A program made the translations under genes and the position numbers. A stretch of 64,000 nt of DNA from an uncultured Collinsella sp. (lineage in GTDB: Bacteria; Actinomycetota; Coriobacteriia; Coriobacteriales; Coriobacteriaceae), in the NCBI GenBank assembly GCA_958443615.1, contig CAUCLI010000001.1, positions 186,001-250,000 on the forward strand, read 5' to 3'. The notes beneath the pieces are model-generated. The model did no database searches. It saw nothing but the letters and a program-made list of their open reading frames with translations, and was not told the DNA's origin. Each line of letters starts with the position of its first letter. Within the stretch, counting starts at the first letter, position 1. Positions 1-7,960 of this stretch are shown piece by piece.

Positions 1-94
1 TGAACAATGTTCATATTAGGCAGCCGATGGGGGAGGGGCAAGGACGATGCGCCGAAGGCCCCCGTTCACCCTGAACGGTCCACGGGCATGTTCA
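1..94. promoter_or_regulatory. Inverted-repeat operators upstream of the TetR gene
   Basis: Two palindromes precede the TetR-family gene. TGAACA-A-TGTTCA at 1-13 has perfect 6-bp arms. CCGTTCA-CCC-TGAACGG at 62-78 has perfect 7-bp arms. A further half-site TGTTCA lies at 89-94. TetR proteins usually bind such symmetric sites and often repress their own gene, so autoregulation, and possibly control of a gene to the left of the window, is the natural inference. Binding itself is not shown. Confidence 0.5.
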
Positions 95-166
95 GATGAC
101 GCGACCGTCCGCCGAGCGGGTCGGCATCGGATGGTCGCGCGGGAGCGCGAGCGGAGGAGGTTCGCC

Positions 167-739
167 ATGGGGAGCAGGAAGGCGATTACGAAAGAGCAGA
201 TCATCGACGTCGCGTATGCGAAGGCCCAGAAGGAGGGGCTGGCATCGCTGAACGTGCGCGCGGTGGCGGAGGCCTGCGGGGTGGCGACGGGGACGATGTA
301 CAACCACATCCCCGACATCGCCGAGCTTCGCACCGAGGTGCTGAGGCGCTTCTGGCGCGAGGCGTTGGCCGCCGCGGACCTGGATGCGTGCATCCGCGAA
401 GCGGGGACGGCCCTGGATTATTGCCGCAAGCTCACGGAGGCGCTCAGGGATTCGGTGCGCGGTTTCCGCGACGTCTGGCTTCGCGATGCCGGCGTGGTCG
501 ACGGGTGGACGCGCCAGCGTGCCGGGGAGGCCGAGCGCGCCTGCCTGCACGATATCCAGCTCACCGTGCGCCATGCGTTCGAGCTCGACGCCGCGATTTC
601 CGAGCGCGCCCGCGCCGAACTCGATATGGGGCAGGTCGCTGATTTCGTCTGGTCGGCGATGCTCATGGGCGTCAAACGGGACGACCGATCGTGTGACACC
701 TTGTTCGCGGTGATCGAGCTCGCTCTTTATATGTCATAA
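167..739 (+). CDS. TetR/AcrR family transcriptional regulator
   Basis: A 190-residue one-component repressor. The N-terminal helix-turn-helix spans about residues 8-50 (KEQIIDVAYAKAQKEGL, then VRAVAEACGVATGTMYNHI), the classic TetR pattern ending in the recognition-helix Tyr-Asn-His. The rest is an all-helical ligand-binding domain with no identifiable ligand. The ATG at 167 is preferred over an upstream in-frame start because GGAGGAGG sits at 153-160 and the upstream extension is basic and unlike the family. TGAAC/GTTCA palindromes upstream suggest autoregulation. The gene ends at the point where the next reading frame can begin. The target genes are unknown and may lie left of the window. 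Confidence 0.85.
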   Translation: MGSRKAITKEQIIDVAYAKAQKEGLASLNVRAVAEACGVATGTMYNHIPDIAELRTEVLRRFWREALAAADLDACIREAGTALDYCRKLTEALRDSVRGFRDVWLRDAGVVDGWTRQRAGEAERACLHDIQLTVRHAFELDAAISERARAELDMGQVADFVWSAMLMGVKRDDRSCDTLFAVIELALYMS

Positions 740-786
740 TGGACCCTGCACAAGCGCAGATACACCCTCAAACACACAAGGCGCCC

Positions 787-1731
787 ATGGCTATCTCTAC
801 TTCGAACAAAAAAACGCCCGCACGGGGCATGGATCCGGACAAGACGGGCGACCTGTCGGCCGCCGCGGCCGCCGCTTCATCGAGGCCGCACAAGCGCTCT
901 GCGCGCGGCAGCGATGTCGCCAAGCGCGAGAAACAGGAGCGCCGCGCCGCGCGCAAGCAGGCGAGCGCGTCCCCGCGCGGCGCGGCGTCTCGTTCCGAAT
1001 CCGGTCGACGCGCCGTCGCGGGTGCCAAGGCGCCTGACGGCGCGCGGCGCGCCGGGCGCGGCAAAGCGCCGCAGACCGCCCAGCAGGACCTCATGCGCTA
1101 CGCGTCGGACAACGTGCTGGTGCGCTGGTTCTACGCGCTGACGACCGGGCCGAAGCGGCACCTCTTCTACCTTGCCGTCGTGTTGCTCGTGCTTGCGGGG
1201 ATCTACGGGCCCATTCGCGACTTCTACATCGCCCAGCGCACGGTGATGATCCTCGAAGAGCAGACCGCGATCCGCGAGGAGTACAACGAGACCCTCGGCG
1301 ATGAGGTGGGGAGCCTCATGTCCCAGGAGGGCATCGAGGACACCGCCCGCAGGGACCTGGGCATGGTGATGCCGGGCGAGCAGACCATCACGGTCGAGGG
1401 GCTGGACGACGAGGGTAGCCCCGTCGTGGTCGACCCGAGCGAGTCGGATGATTCCTCGCAAGGCGACGCCGCGGAGGAGGGCTCCGATGCGTCGTCGGCC
1501 TCGGACGGCGAGGACTCCGGGAAGCTGAAGGGCGCCGACGCCGCGGATAAGAGCAAGACGGGCACGGGTGCCGCGTCCAGCGACTCCTCGAAAAAACCGA
1601 CGACGTCCGCCGAGGTGGAGGCAGCCGAGCGCGCGGTGCTCGAGAATTCCGCCTGGTACTGGAAATTGCTCGACGCGGTCTTCTTCTTCGACGGGGCGGA
1701 CGGCATGGCCGTCGTCTCGACGGGGGAGTAG
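787..1731 (+). CDS. FtsB/DivIC-like septum formation initiator protein
   Basis: A 314-residue bitopic membrane protein. The first ~110 residues are basic, Ala/Arg-rich and probably cytoplasmic. One membrane helix follows (about residues 125-149, FYLAVVLLVLAGIYGPI). After it comes a short extracytoplasmic coiled coil ending in ARRDLGMVMPGEQTI, the typical FtsB/DivIC ending. The C-terminal ~100 residues are acidic and Ser/Asp-rich low complexity. FtsB/DivIC proteins join the FtsL-FtsQ divisome complex. An alternative in-frame ATG at 739 overlaps the TetR stop but lacks a ribosome site. The ATG at 787 follows AAGG and is chosen. Three bases separate it from ppx, so the two are probably co-transcribed, as in other actinobacteria. 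Confidence 0.8.
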   Translation: MAISTSNKKTPARGMDPDKTGDLSAAAAAASSRPHKRSARGSDVAKREKQERRAARKQASASPRGAASRSESGRRAVAGAKAPDGARRAGRGKAPQTAQQDLMRYASDNVLVRWFYALTTGPKRHLFYLAVVLLVLAGIYGPIRDFYIAQRTVMILEEQTAIREEYNETLGDEVGSLMSQEGIEDTARRDLGMVMPGEQTITVEGLDDEGSPVVVDPSESDDSSQGDAAEEGSDASSASDGEDSGKLKGADAADKSKTGTGAASSDSSKKPTTSAEVEAAERAVLENSAWYWKLLDAVFFFDGADGMAVVSTGE

Positions 1732-1734
1732 CCG

Positions 1735-2769
1735 ATGACCCGCATGAAGATCGCCGCCATAGACCTCGGCACCGTCTCATCGCGCATGCTCTGCGCGGAG
1801 ATGGAGGGCGGGTCGGTCGTGGCATCGACGAAGAGGACCGTCATCACCGATTTGGGGGAGGGCGTCGATGCGACGGGCGTGTTCGCCCCCGCTGCCATCG
1901 AGCGGGTGGCGGATGCCTGCGCGGGGTTCGCGCGGGAGGCGCGGGAATTCGGCGCCCGTCATGTGAGCTGCACGCTCACGAGCGCGGCCCGCGACGCGTC
2001 CAATGGCGGTGAGCTGCTGGACCGCCTGCGCGATCTCGGCCTTCTTCCCCAGGTGATTCCCGGGGAGGTCGAGGCCCGCCTGACGTTTTACGGGGTCGCC
2101 CACGATTTCATGGGAGAGCGAATCGCCGTCGCCGATTCCGGCGGGGGATCAACCGAACTGGTTGTCGGTCGCGCCGGCGTATCGGATGCCCACCCCGTCG
2201 TCGCGGCGTCGGGGGAGGTCGCCGACGGGCCGGCCGAACCCCGCTTGGAGCTCGATCGCGCCGAATCGCTCGACATCGGCTGTCGCCGCGTGACGGAGCG
2301 GTTCTTCTCATCCATGCCGCCGAGCGACGGGGAGCTCGCCCGCGCCTCCTCTTGGATGCGCCCTCATTTCGAGCGGTATTGGGCGAACTTGGACGATCGC
2401 CCCGACCGGCTGGTCGCCGTGGGCGGGACCGTCACCTCGCTCGTCGCGATGGTGCACGAGTTGGCCGTGTACGACTCGAGTTTCGTGCATCTGAGGGATC
2501 TGACGATCGGCGATGTCGAGATGAGCGTCGAACGCATGAGGCATCTGACGGTGGATGAGATCGCCGCCCTTCCCGGGATCCAGCGGAAGCGTGCGCCGGT
2601 GATCCTGGCGGGCGCGCTGATCGTGCGCGAGCTGATGCGGGCGGGGGGCTATGATCGCCTGACGGTGAGCGAGAACAGCCTGCTCGCCGGATCAGCGGCG
2701 ACGATATACGAGGCGGTCGCGCAGGGCGGCACCGTCATCGGGTGGATGCCCGAGCTCTCAACCTGGTAG
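1735..2769 (+). CDS. ppx: Ppx/GppA family exopolyphosphatase
   Basis: 344 residues of the ASKHA-fold Ppx/GppA family, which releases phosphate from polyphosphate or hydrolyses pppGpp. The phosphate-1 loop IDLGTVSSRM is near residue 7. The phosphate-2 loop VADSGGGSTELVVG is near residue 132. The adenosine motif AVGGTVTSLVAM is near residue 225. The start at 1735 has GGGGGAG six bases upstream; an internal ATG nine bases later is an alternative. It lies directly behind the FtsB-like gene, a common actinobacterial arrangement. Its last 35 bases overlap the convergent serine-recombinase frame, so the final residues may have been altered by integration of the island. Confidence 0.88.
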   Translation: MTRMKIAAIDLGTVSSRMLCAEMEGGSVVASTKRTVITDLGEGVDATGVFAPAAIERVADACAGFAREAREFGARHVSCTLTSAARDASNGGELLDRLRDLGLLPQVIPGEVEARLTFYGVAHDFMGERIAVADSGGGSTELVVGRAGVSDAHPVVAASGEVADGPAEPRLELDRAESLDIGCRRVTERFFSSMPPSDGELARASSWMRPHFERYWANLDDRPDRLVAVGGTVTSLVAMVHELAVYDSSFVHLRDLTIGDVEMSVERMRHLTVDEIAALPGIQRKRAPVILAGALIVRELMRAGGYDRLTVSENSLLAGSAATIYEAVAQGGTVIGWMPELSTW

Positions 2770-4456
2770 GTCGCTGGAGACTGGCGGACCGCTGGAAACG
2801 CTTGCGCGCCACATCGCCCCGTGCCCTCGCGAGCACGATCCCGGGAAGACGCGCGAACCAAAATGCCCTCCGTCTCCAGAGGGCCCGCATGTCTATGGTA
2901 GAACCAAAGGGGAAACGGCCAAACTTCGCCGCCTCCCCGTCAACAAAAGGGGAAATCGACAACCTTCCCTGCTCATCCCATGCGAGTTCCGTCTTATCCT
3001 CGGAATAGAAGAACGTGGCCACAAGCTTGTCATCGTACAAGTAGAGCTTGTCCACGAAGTACTCCATGACCATGTTCCGCGTTTCGGGATTGCCGAAGTC
3101 GGCGTTCATGAACTTCTCGAAGTACACCCTGATGCTGTGCTCGTCTTCAAGGAGCGCAGCCTTCACGTTCTCCGCCTCAATCGCCTCGGACAATGCGCTC
3201 TTCTGCTCTTCGAGCTTAGCCAGCCGTCCCATCACCGCATCGCTCAATACGCCGCCCTCAATCACCTTGAGCAGGTTTGCGATTGACCTCTCGGCCTCCT
3301 TGCGCTTGGCTTCCAGCCCTTCCAAATAATGCGTATCGAGGTAGTTCTTTCGATAGTACGCAGCTGCATCCACCGCAAGAGAGGCCAAGTTCTCGGTATC
3401 CGCCAAGACCTCCCGCAACAGGATTTCGACCAGCCCCTCAACAGCCTCCTTGCGAATCTTCTTCTTGGCGCAAAGCTTTCGCCGCTGGTCGGAACAGTTG
3501 TAGTAGTAATACCGTTTTCCCATCTTGCCCGTGCCGTACATCCCTTGCATCCGCGCGCCGCACTCACCGCAGTACAGCTTCCCCGTGAGCCAGTAACGAG
3601 GGGCGCCGTCCTCCCCCTTGCCACGAGCACGCTGCGATCCATGGCGTTTGTTCAGGGTCATGCGGGCCTGAACCCTCTCGAACGTCTCTTCGTCGACAAG
3701 GGCAGGCATCCCGCCTTCAACGACAACGCCGCTATGGTGGTACTCACCGATGTACGCGCGGTTCTTGAGCATCTTGTTCAGGGCCTTCACGGTGAATTCG
3801 TGCCCGCGAACCGTGCGCACGCCGCTTCCGTTGAGCTCTTCCGCTATGTCCTGCATGGGCACGCCTTCTGCGTACTCGGAGAACATGCGCTGGACGAACG
3901 GCGCGGTCGCTTCGTCCACAACATATTTCTTGGTTGCCTTGTCAACGTCATACCCGAACAGCTTGTTGCCGTTGTAGAGGGCGTTCTGGGCGTTGTACAT
4001 CATGCCGCGCCGCACGTTCATCGAGAGCTGGAGGCTGTAGTACTCCGCGAAGGACTCCATCATTCCCTCCATGAGCACGCCCTCCGGAGTCTCGGTGGGA
4101 ATCGCCTCGGCGAGGAGGTGGATGCCGCAGCCCGCCTTGCGGATGGCGTGCTTTGCCATGGACAGCACGTAGCGGTCGCGCCCGAGCCGGTCGGTCTTCC
4201 ACAGCACGAGGGTGTTGGGCTTGATCTTGCCCACCTCCGAAAGCATCTGCTGAAAGCCCGGGCGCTCCTCGAGCGTTCCCGAGATTGCAGCGTCTTCGTA
4301 CTCCCTCACAATCTTGAAGCCGTTCGCCTCCGCCCATGCATGGGCGAGCTCGCGCTGCTGGTCGATGCTCGCCTCGTTCTGGGCATGGGACGAGAAGCGG
4401 TAGTACGCGATGGCGAGGTTGTTGTCGTTCCGCTCGAACTTTTTACTCCGAGCCAT
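2735..4456 (-). CDS. Large serine recombinase (site-specific integrase)
   Basis: A 573-residue large serine recombinase that would catalyse integration and excision of a mobile element. The resolvase domain occupies about residues 10-155, with the catalytic serine in YYRFSSHAQNEASI and the conserved arginines in LVLWKTDRLGRDR. The Recombinase domain follows at about 165-275. A zinc ribbon (LYCGECGARM, then paired Cys after YYYYNC) and a coiled coil come after that. ATG 4456 is chosen because AAGGAAGG sits about ten bases upstream. The C-terminal ~45 residues are Arg/Ala-rich, read through a hairpin at 2865-2884 and end inside ppx. They may be host sequence fused at the att site. No relaxase is nearby. 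Confidence 0.9.
   Translation of the reverse strand: MARSKKFERNDNNLAIAYYRFSSHAQNEASIDQQRELAHAWAEANGFKIVREYEDAAISGTLEERPGFQQMLSEVGKIKPNTLVLWKTDRLGRDRYVLSMAKHAIRKAGCGIHLLAEAIPTETPEGVLMEGMMESFAEYYSLQLSMNVRRGMMYNAQNALYNGNKLFGYDVDKATKKYVVDEATAPFVQRMFSEYAEGVPMQDIAEELNGSGVRTVRGHEFTVKALNKMLKNRAYIGEYHHSGVVVEGGMPALVDEETFERVQARMTLNKRHGSQRARGKGEDGAPRYWLTGKLYCGECGARMQGMYGTGKMGKRYYYYNCSDQRRKLCAKKKIRKEAVEGLVEILLREVLADTENLASLAVDAAAYYRKNYLDTHYLEGLEAKRKEAERSIANLLKVIEGGVLSDAVMGRLAKLEEQKSALSEAIEAENVKAALLEDEHSIRVYFEKFMNADFGNPETRNMVMEYFVDKLYLYDDKLVATFFYSEDKTELAWDEQGRLSISPFVDGEAAKFGRFPFGSTIDMRALWRRRAFWFARLPGIVLARARGDVARKRFQRSASLQRPTRLRARASTR
2865..2884 (-). terminator. Hairpin inside the recombinase 3' end
   Basis: GCCCTC and GAGGGC form a six-base-pair stem with an eight-base loop. 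Read on the minus strand it is followed by ATTTTGG, like a weak intrinsic terminator. It lies within the present reading frame, which fits the idea that the original gene ended near here and now reads on into the chromosome. Confidence 0.4.
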
Positions 4457-4485
4457 TTGAATCACCTTCCTTTAAAACGAGAAAG

Positions 4486-4515
4486 CCCCGAGGCGATCTG
4501 CAGCTCGCCTCGGGG
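4486..4515 (-). terminator. Terminator between excisionase-like gene and recombinase
   Basis: CCCCGAGGCGA (4486-4496) and TCGCCTCGGGG (4505-4515) form a perfect 11-bp stem. On the minus strand CTTTCTCGTTTT follows. It separates the upstream small gene from the recombinase and would limit read-through into the integrase. Confidence 0.7.
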
Positions 4516-4560
4516 TTGGGCAGCGAAAAGGAGAACTTGCTTCCCTCAATAAACATGTTG

Positions 4561-4827
4561 CTAGGAGCTGGTCGTGCCGGAAGCGCGGTTCTGCTCCTGC
4601 TCAAGGCACCAGCTTCGGACGGAATCTTCCAAATAGAGGAACTCCGGACGCCAATGACCGAGCTGCACGAACTCCGGCCCCTCATCGTTGCAGCTCAGCT
4701 CCTCCAATTCGCTTGGAGTGATCCCGCACTCAAATGCGGCCGCTTCCAGGCCAAGAAAACGAGAACGCGGGTGAAACAAAATCTTCAGAAGCAGTCGCTC
4801 CGGAAGCTTGCTCTGTACTTCAGCCAT
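4561..4827 (-). CDS. Excisionase-like small DNA-binding protein
   Basis: An 88-residue protein on the same strand as, and just upstream of, the serine recombinase. Residues ~25-75 resemble a MerR/Xis-type winged helix: LGLEAAAFECGITPSELEEL, then a hydrophobic strand and FLYLEDSVRSWC, like the dl..wl end of excisionase domains. The start at 4827 is supported by AAGGAG eight bases upstream; the 13-residue upstream extension has no such site. Its position suggests a recombination directionality factor that favours excision. The similarity is weak by eye, so another small regulator is possible. Confidence 0.55.
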   Translation of the reverse strand: MAEVQSKLPERLLLKILFHPRSRFLGLEAAAFECGITPSELEELSCNDEGPEFVQLGHWRPEFLYLEDSVRSWCLEQEQNRASGTTSS

Positions 4828-5043
4828 AAATAACTCCTTAGAAATTGAAATAATATGGATCAACAATCGATTGCTAATCGAAGAATACCCCAGTTAGACG
4901 TATTAATTTCTAGGCAGAAAGCTCGTACAATCGCCAAAAATCCGAATCAACTCATTTATGAACAGATTCGGATTCTTCCTTAAGTAAATCTTAAGATTAG
5001 ATGCCCCCGCCTAAGTTTCCCGCATTTTTAACCGCGCTCAAGC
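4828..5043. other. AT-rich non-coding stretch of the island
   Basis: An AT-rich segment between the excisionase-like gene and the cloverleaf palindrome. It contains an 8-bp inverted repeat, TCCGAATC (4941-4948) with GATTCGGA (4965-4972), 16-base loop, and two CTTAAG palindromes a few bases apart just after it. No coding frame is convincing. It probably carries promoters for the minus-strand genes and may be part of a transfer or replication origin together with the structure to its right. Confidence 0.4.
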
Positions 5044-5158
5044 AAAGGGCATACGGGGAGGCCGTCGGCTATGCCGACCACAGCGCCAGCTGTGCCAGCC
5101 TCCCTTATGCCCTTTTCCCTTCGCCCCCGTAGCGTAAGCGGAGAGGGCGGAGGGGGCG
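5044..5158. other. Cloverleaf palindrome, possible oriT or replication origin
   Basis: A nested structure. The outer arms at 5044-5062 and 5098-5115 pair over about 18 bases (AAAGGGCATA plus GGGGAGGC against its complement, one slipped base). They enclose two perfect hairpins: GTCGGC-TAT-GCCGAC (5064-5078) and CACAGC-GCCA-GCTGTG (5079-5094). Immediately right, CGCCCCC (5122-5128) can pair with GGGGGCG (5152-5158) around GTAGCGTAAGCG. Such extruding structures are typical of transfer or single-strand origins, or of a structured RNA. The surrounding integrase makes oriT attractive, but no relaxase is present and the role is inferred. Confidence 0.45.
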
Positions 5159-5362
5159 CGTTTCGCGCCGCAGACGAGCGGAGACGGGCGCGAATATGCC
5201 GCGATTCGCGCGTGCGGATTCTGCTGCAAGTTGCCGCAGGTTGCTGCATGGGCGGAGAAGCGACAGCTGGAAGGGCGCGCGCCGCGCCCGCTTCTGCAGC
5301 AGGGCGCCGCCCCGCGTGGCACCCCGTCGCATTCGCGGCCGGAACGCGATCGGTGCGACGCC
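5159..5362. other. GC-rich stretch without a convincing gene
   Basis: About 200 bases between the structured region and the stop codon of the 93-residue gene. Several open frames cross it on both strands, but their translations are Arg/Ala/Pro-rich with no family resemblance and no ribosome sites. I see no gene here. Confidence 0.4.
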
Positions 5363-5644
5363 TCAGCGTATTCCCGGCGCGAGCGCAAATTCCCACGACA
5401 CTCCGAGAAAAGTCACCGCCCACACATGGAGGTCAAGGCGCGGGTGATAGAACACCGCCTCGTCCGTGTGGGCGAGCAGGAACGAAGGGTCGGCGACCAC
5501 GTACCATTGGAAGACCTCGTCCCAAGGCGCGAGCTCCCCGCCCACGTGCTCCAGCGGCTCGCGCTCCATGGCATTGCACAGCACCATGCCCCCCGTCGTG
5601 CGGGCGAGGTCGGCGTAGGTGGCGATTCCGCCGCCCGCGCTCAT
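5363..5644 (-). CDS. Hypothetical protein of the integrated island
   Basis: A 93-residue protein of balanced composition. It begins MSAGGGIATYADLARTTGG and contains FQWYVVADPSFLLAHTDEAV and an aromatic-rich C-terminus, suggesting a small globular alpha/beta fold. I do not recognise the family. The start at 5644 forms an ATGA overlap with the stop of the gene upstream, the usual sign of translational coupling, so both very likely belong to one operon. Because the pair lies inside the serine-recombinase island, they are probably cargo. A toxin-antitoxin or anti-defence role is conceivable but nothing in the sequence demonstrates it. Confidence 0.6.
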   Translation of the reverse strand: MSAGGGIATYADLARTTGGMVLCNAMEREPLEHVGGELAPWDEVFQWYVVADPSFLLAHTDEAVFYHPRLDLHVWAVTFLGVSWEFALAPGIR

Positions 5645-5955
5645 TCGGAGGCCGCCCTGCGCCCCAACGCCTCCGCAAGGCACAGGCGGACGGTGGACAT
5701 GGCCTCCACGTCCATCGCGTCGACGAGCGCCTCGGGGTCGAGCCTCAGCTCGCCCAGCGCGTCGACGTAGCGCCAGTCGAGAACGCCGTCGACGCGCCGC
5801 AGCACCCGGTCGATTTCCGCGACGGTGAGCGGGCGCGGGGCCAAGGCGGCGCGCAGCCCCTCAAGCCGCTCGGCCTTCGCCGCGCACTCGGCGGACGTGC
5901 GCCTGAGCACCCTGATGCGCCAGTCCGTCTCCCTTTTCAAATCCCGATCGTACAT
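5641..5955 (-). CDS. Hypothetical helical protein of the integrated island
   Basis: A 104-residue, largely helical protein (begins MYDRDLKRETDWRIRVLRR; Leu/Arg/Glu-rich heptads throughout). The start at 5955 follows AAGGAG at seven bases; a longer frame upstream has no ribosome site. It is translationally coupled by a four-base overlap to the 93-residue gene downstream. No catalytic motif or signal peptide is visible and I do not recognise the family. The two-gene arrangement, helical first protein and globular second, is reminiscent of a protein pair acting together, but that is only an inference from layout. Confidence 0.6.
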   Translation of the reverse strand: MYDRDLKRETDWRIRVLRRTSAECAAKAERLEGLRAALAPRPLTVAEIDRVLRRVDGVLDWRYVDALGELRLDPEALVDAMDVEAMSTVRLCLAEALGRRAASE

Positions 5956-6074
5956 GTGTCGCTCCTTTCTGTCGGTTCGGGCATTCACATGTGCACTTGG
6001 CGCCGCAGGCGCCTTTCCATTTCGAGTTGGTCAGGCTCATGTGAAAGGTGGGTACACAAATTGGATGCACAAAG

Positions 6075-6104
6075 AAAGGCTCGGAGCATAAGCTCCGAGC
6101 CTTT
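6075..6104. terminator. Strong hairpin terminator after the lipoprotein gene
   Basis: AAAGGCTCGGAGC (6075-6087) and its exact complement (6092-6104) form a 13-bp stem with loop ATAA. The flanking A and T runs let it work in both directions. It ends the minus-strand lipoprotein transcript before the next gene. Confidence 0.8.
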
Positions 6105-6168
6105 CGCTCATGCGTGGATCGCTGCCATGAATTAGCAATGCGGCAGTCCGCGCGTGATGTCAACGGTC

Positions 6169-6975
6169 CTAGTCAATTTCGATACCCTCGGTATCGGGAG
6201 TGTCCAGGGTGAAGACGCTAAAGTCTTCGCCAACCTGAGTCCAAAGCCCCGCCTCGTAATAGCCGTTGTAGTATTTCTCATATACCATTGGGCTATCGGT
6301 GCCCATCGATGTGAAGGTGTATACCTGCTCCTCGTCAGCCCAAAGAATGTTCTCGTCATACGGGGAGTCAAATTCGTAGTAGACGGGGACTTGGATGGTA
6401 TAGCTCAGGGTCTCTTCAGCAGTGTTGTTTCCACTGTCATCTGTTTCGATGGAGAGCTTGAATGGCACCGCCTTGGGCTCTTGATACTCCAGCGCTTCAA
6501 TCTGTCCACGTGTCTCTTTTAGCCCCGCGATGCGAGCGCTCTTGTTTTCAGCCTGCACCGGATTGGCGGGGTCCCACGCTTCATTATCTTCAATCTGGAC
6601 ATCGAGCTCGTGGAGCCTATTCTTAACCCACTCGTTGAAACCCTTCCTATCCCATTCATTAAGGCGATTGAAAATTTCCTCGTCGGATAGGTCTTTAAGG
6701 TCGCCGAAGTCAAGGTCGGCTACGTCATAGTGGGTCACATTGCCATCGCCGTCGAAAGAGAGGATGGCTTCAATCTGCTGGTCTTTACCGGGTGCCTCTT
6801 CCTCATCCGTAACGAACCACAGCCCCTTAGCACCAAATGCCTGCGATACTGACACGGGCTCCTTGGAGTTGTGGATTTCATCCGCACCGCTAGCACCGCC
6901 GCATGCGGAGAGGGAAACCGCAAGAGCGCAGGCGGCGAAGCCCGCTGCCACTTTTGTGATGAGCTTGAATTCCAT
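6169..6975 (-). CDS. Putative lipoprotein of unknown function
   Basis: 268 residues with a lipoprotein signal peptide: basic n-region (MEFKLITK), hydrophobic core, and lipobox LSACGG so that Cys about residue 25 would be lipidated. The mature part is strongly acidic (many Asp/Glu), with a helical middle (FNRLNEWDRKGFNEWVKNRL) and a beta-rich second half (TIQVPVYYEFDSPYDEN). It should be exposed on the outer face of the membrane. AAAGGA precedes the start. Codon use and GC content are visibly lower than in the flanking chromosome, supporting a foreign origin with the rest of the island. I cannot assign a function. Confidence 0.75.
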   Translation of the reverse strand: MEFKLITKVAAGFAACALAVSLSACGGASGADEIHNSKEPVSVSQAFGAKGLWFVTDEEEAPGKDQQIEAILSFDGDGNVTHYDVADLDFGDLKDLSDEEIFNRLNEWDRKGFNEWVKNRLHELDVQIEDNEAWDPANPVQAENKSARIAGLKETRGQIEALEYQEPKAVPFKLSIETDDSGNNTAEETLSYTIQVPVYYEFDSPYDENILWADEEQVYTFTSMGTDSPMVYEKYYNGYYEAGLWTQVGEDFSVFTLDTPDTEGIEID

Positions 6976-7043
6976 GCTTTTGTCCTTTCTGTTTATCTTT
7001 CGGCCACCACGTCGTGTGGAAGCCTACATGCAAACTTTGCAGG

Positions 7044-7832
7044 CTACAGATTCCACTTGCGAGCCATGCGACTTGCAACGTCAGCTGACCGCGCGGCGGA
7101 CGATGCCGTCGCTGCGGCATTTGCATTGATTTCGCTCAGCTTACTGTTCGCTTGCTGCATCGCACCAATTTGGGCTCCTTGCATTACAAGATTGCCCAGT
7201 TGCAGCATGTTTCCAATGCGCTGCTGGCCAATCATCTCCTGCTGCCCGGCTTCCATACGTCGACGATGTCCCTCGGTTTCATAGAGATTGACCAGTTCGC
7301 CAATCGTTTGTGCACGCTGATTGCGGAGGGCAACGACGAAGAAGTCAACGGCATCGAGGCGATCGTAGTCCATGGGGTACCACGGGGCGATTTCCTCAGC
7401 CCAGCGCTGTTGCAAGGGAACGAGTTGCTCGCGAATGCTCTGGATGGCGACGTCAATTTCGGCGTTCTTTTGATCCGCGACGGCATTCTGCTGAAGAGCG
7501 AGCGTCCTCGCATTCGCATTCTCCCGGCTGGTCTTTCTAGAACGGTAAAGCCAAATACCAGCAATCAGAAACATCCACAATAGAAGCGGCTGGACCATCG
7601 TGTCGAGGCCAACGCCAGCGAAGAAGACCGGCCAGAGGAGGACAAAAAGTATGGAGGTAGTACAGCCGAGCGTACAGCCATTGAGCTTCTTTTTGGTGCG
7701 TTCGGCCGGCTCAACATGGGCGATACGCCGGCTGTTTAGATTATTTGCCTCGCGGTTAAGGTCGACAATCCTGTGCATGAGCTGACTTGCCGTGACCATT
7801 CCGTCCAGCAGCCCTTCCTGTGCGTCTGGCAT
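7044..7832 (-). CDS. Membrane protein with coiled-coil C-terminal region
   Basis: 262 residues. The N-terminal ~55 residues are hydrophilic and helical (GLLDGMVTASQLMHRIVDLN). Two adjacent membrane segments follow (about 57-95, including TSILFVLLWPVFFAGVGL and LLLWMFLIAGIWLY). The rest is a long helical, Gln/Ala-rich tail with coiled-coil character, ending in Ala/Ser-rich repeats. GGAGAAG precedes the ATG at 7832. It is divergent from the XRE regulator, with repeated ATAGGC motifs between them, so that regulator may control it. The family is not recognised; phage or conjugative-element accessory proteins often look like this. Confidence 0.65.
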   Translation of the reverse strand: MPDAQEGLLDGMVTASQLMHRIVDLNREANNLNSRRIAHVEPAERTKKKLNGCTLGCTTSILFVLLWPVFFAGVGLDTMVQPLLLWMFLIAGIWLYRSRKTSRENANARTLALQQNAVADQKNAEIDVAIQSIREQLVPLQQRWAEEIAPWYPMDYDRLDAVDFFVVALRNQRAQTIGELVNLYETEGHRRRMEAGQQEMIGQQRIGNMLQLGNLVMQGAQIGAMQQANSKLSEINANAAATASSAARSADVASRMARKWNL

Positions 7833-7870
7833 ACTTCTCCAATTCCCGACTATTGGTCATATATAACTAT

Positions 7871-7925
7871 ATAGGCAGTTTTAAGCCTATGGGGGTTATT
7901 ATAGGCAGCACTCTCTGCTCATAGG
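7871..7925. promoter_or_regulatory. Repeated ATAGGC boxes in the divergent promoter
   Basis: ATAGGC (7871-7876), its inverted partner GCCTAT (7885-7890), a second ATAGGC (7901-7906) and a partial ATAGG (7921-7925) occupy the AT-rich gap between the coiled-coil membrane protein and the XRE regulator. Spacing and symmetry suggest operator sites for that regulator and overlapping divergent promoters. Confidence 0.5.
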
Positions 7926-7960
7926 ATTTAAGAAGAGATTAATTCTGTGGGCGGAGTTAA

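Noticed and set aside
3329..4552. Long plus-strand frame (407 codons) opposite the serine recombinase
   Set aside because: It is the antisense shadow of a clear recombinase gene; its translation is His/Arg/Leu-rich with no family resemblance and no ribosome site.
5028..5423. Minus-strand frame of 131 codons in the island
   Set aside because: Lies across the cloverleaf palindrome, is Arg/Ala-rich and has no ribosome site; treated as non-coding.
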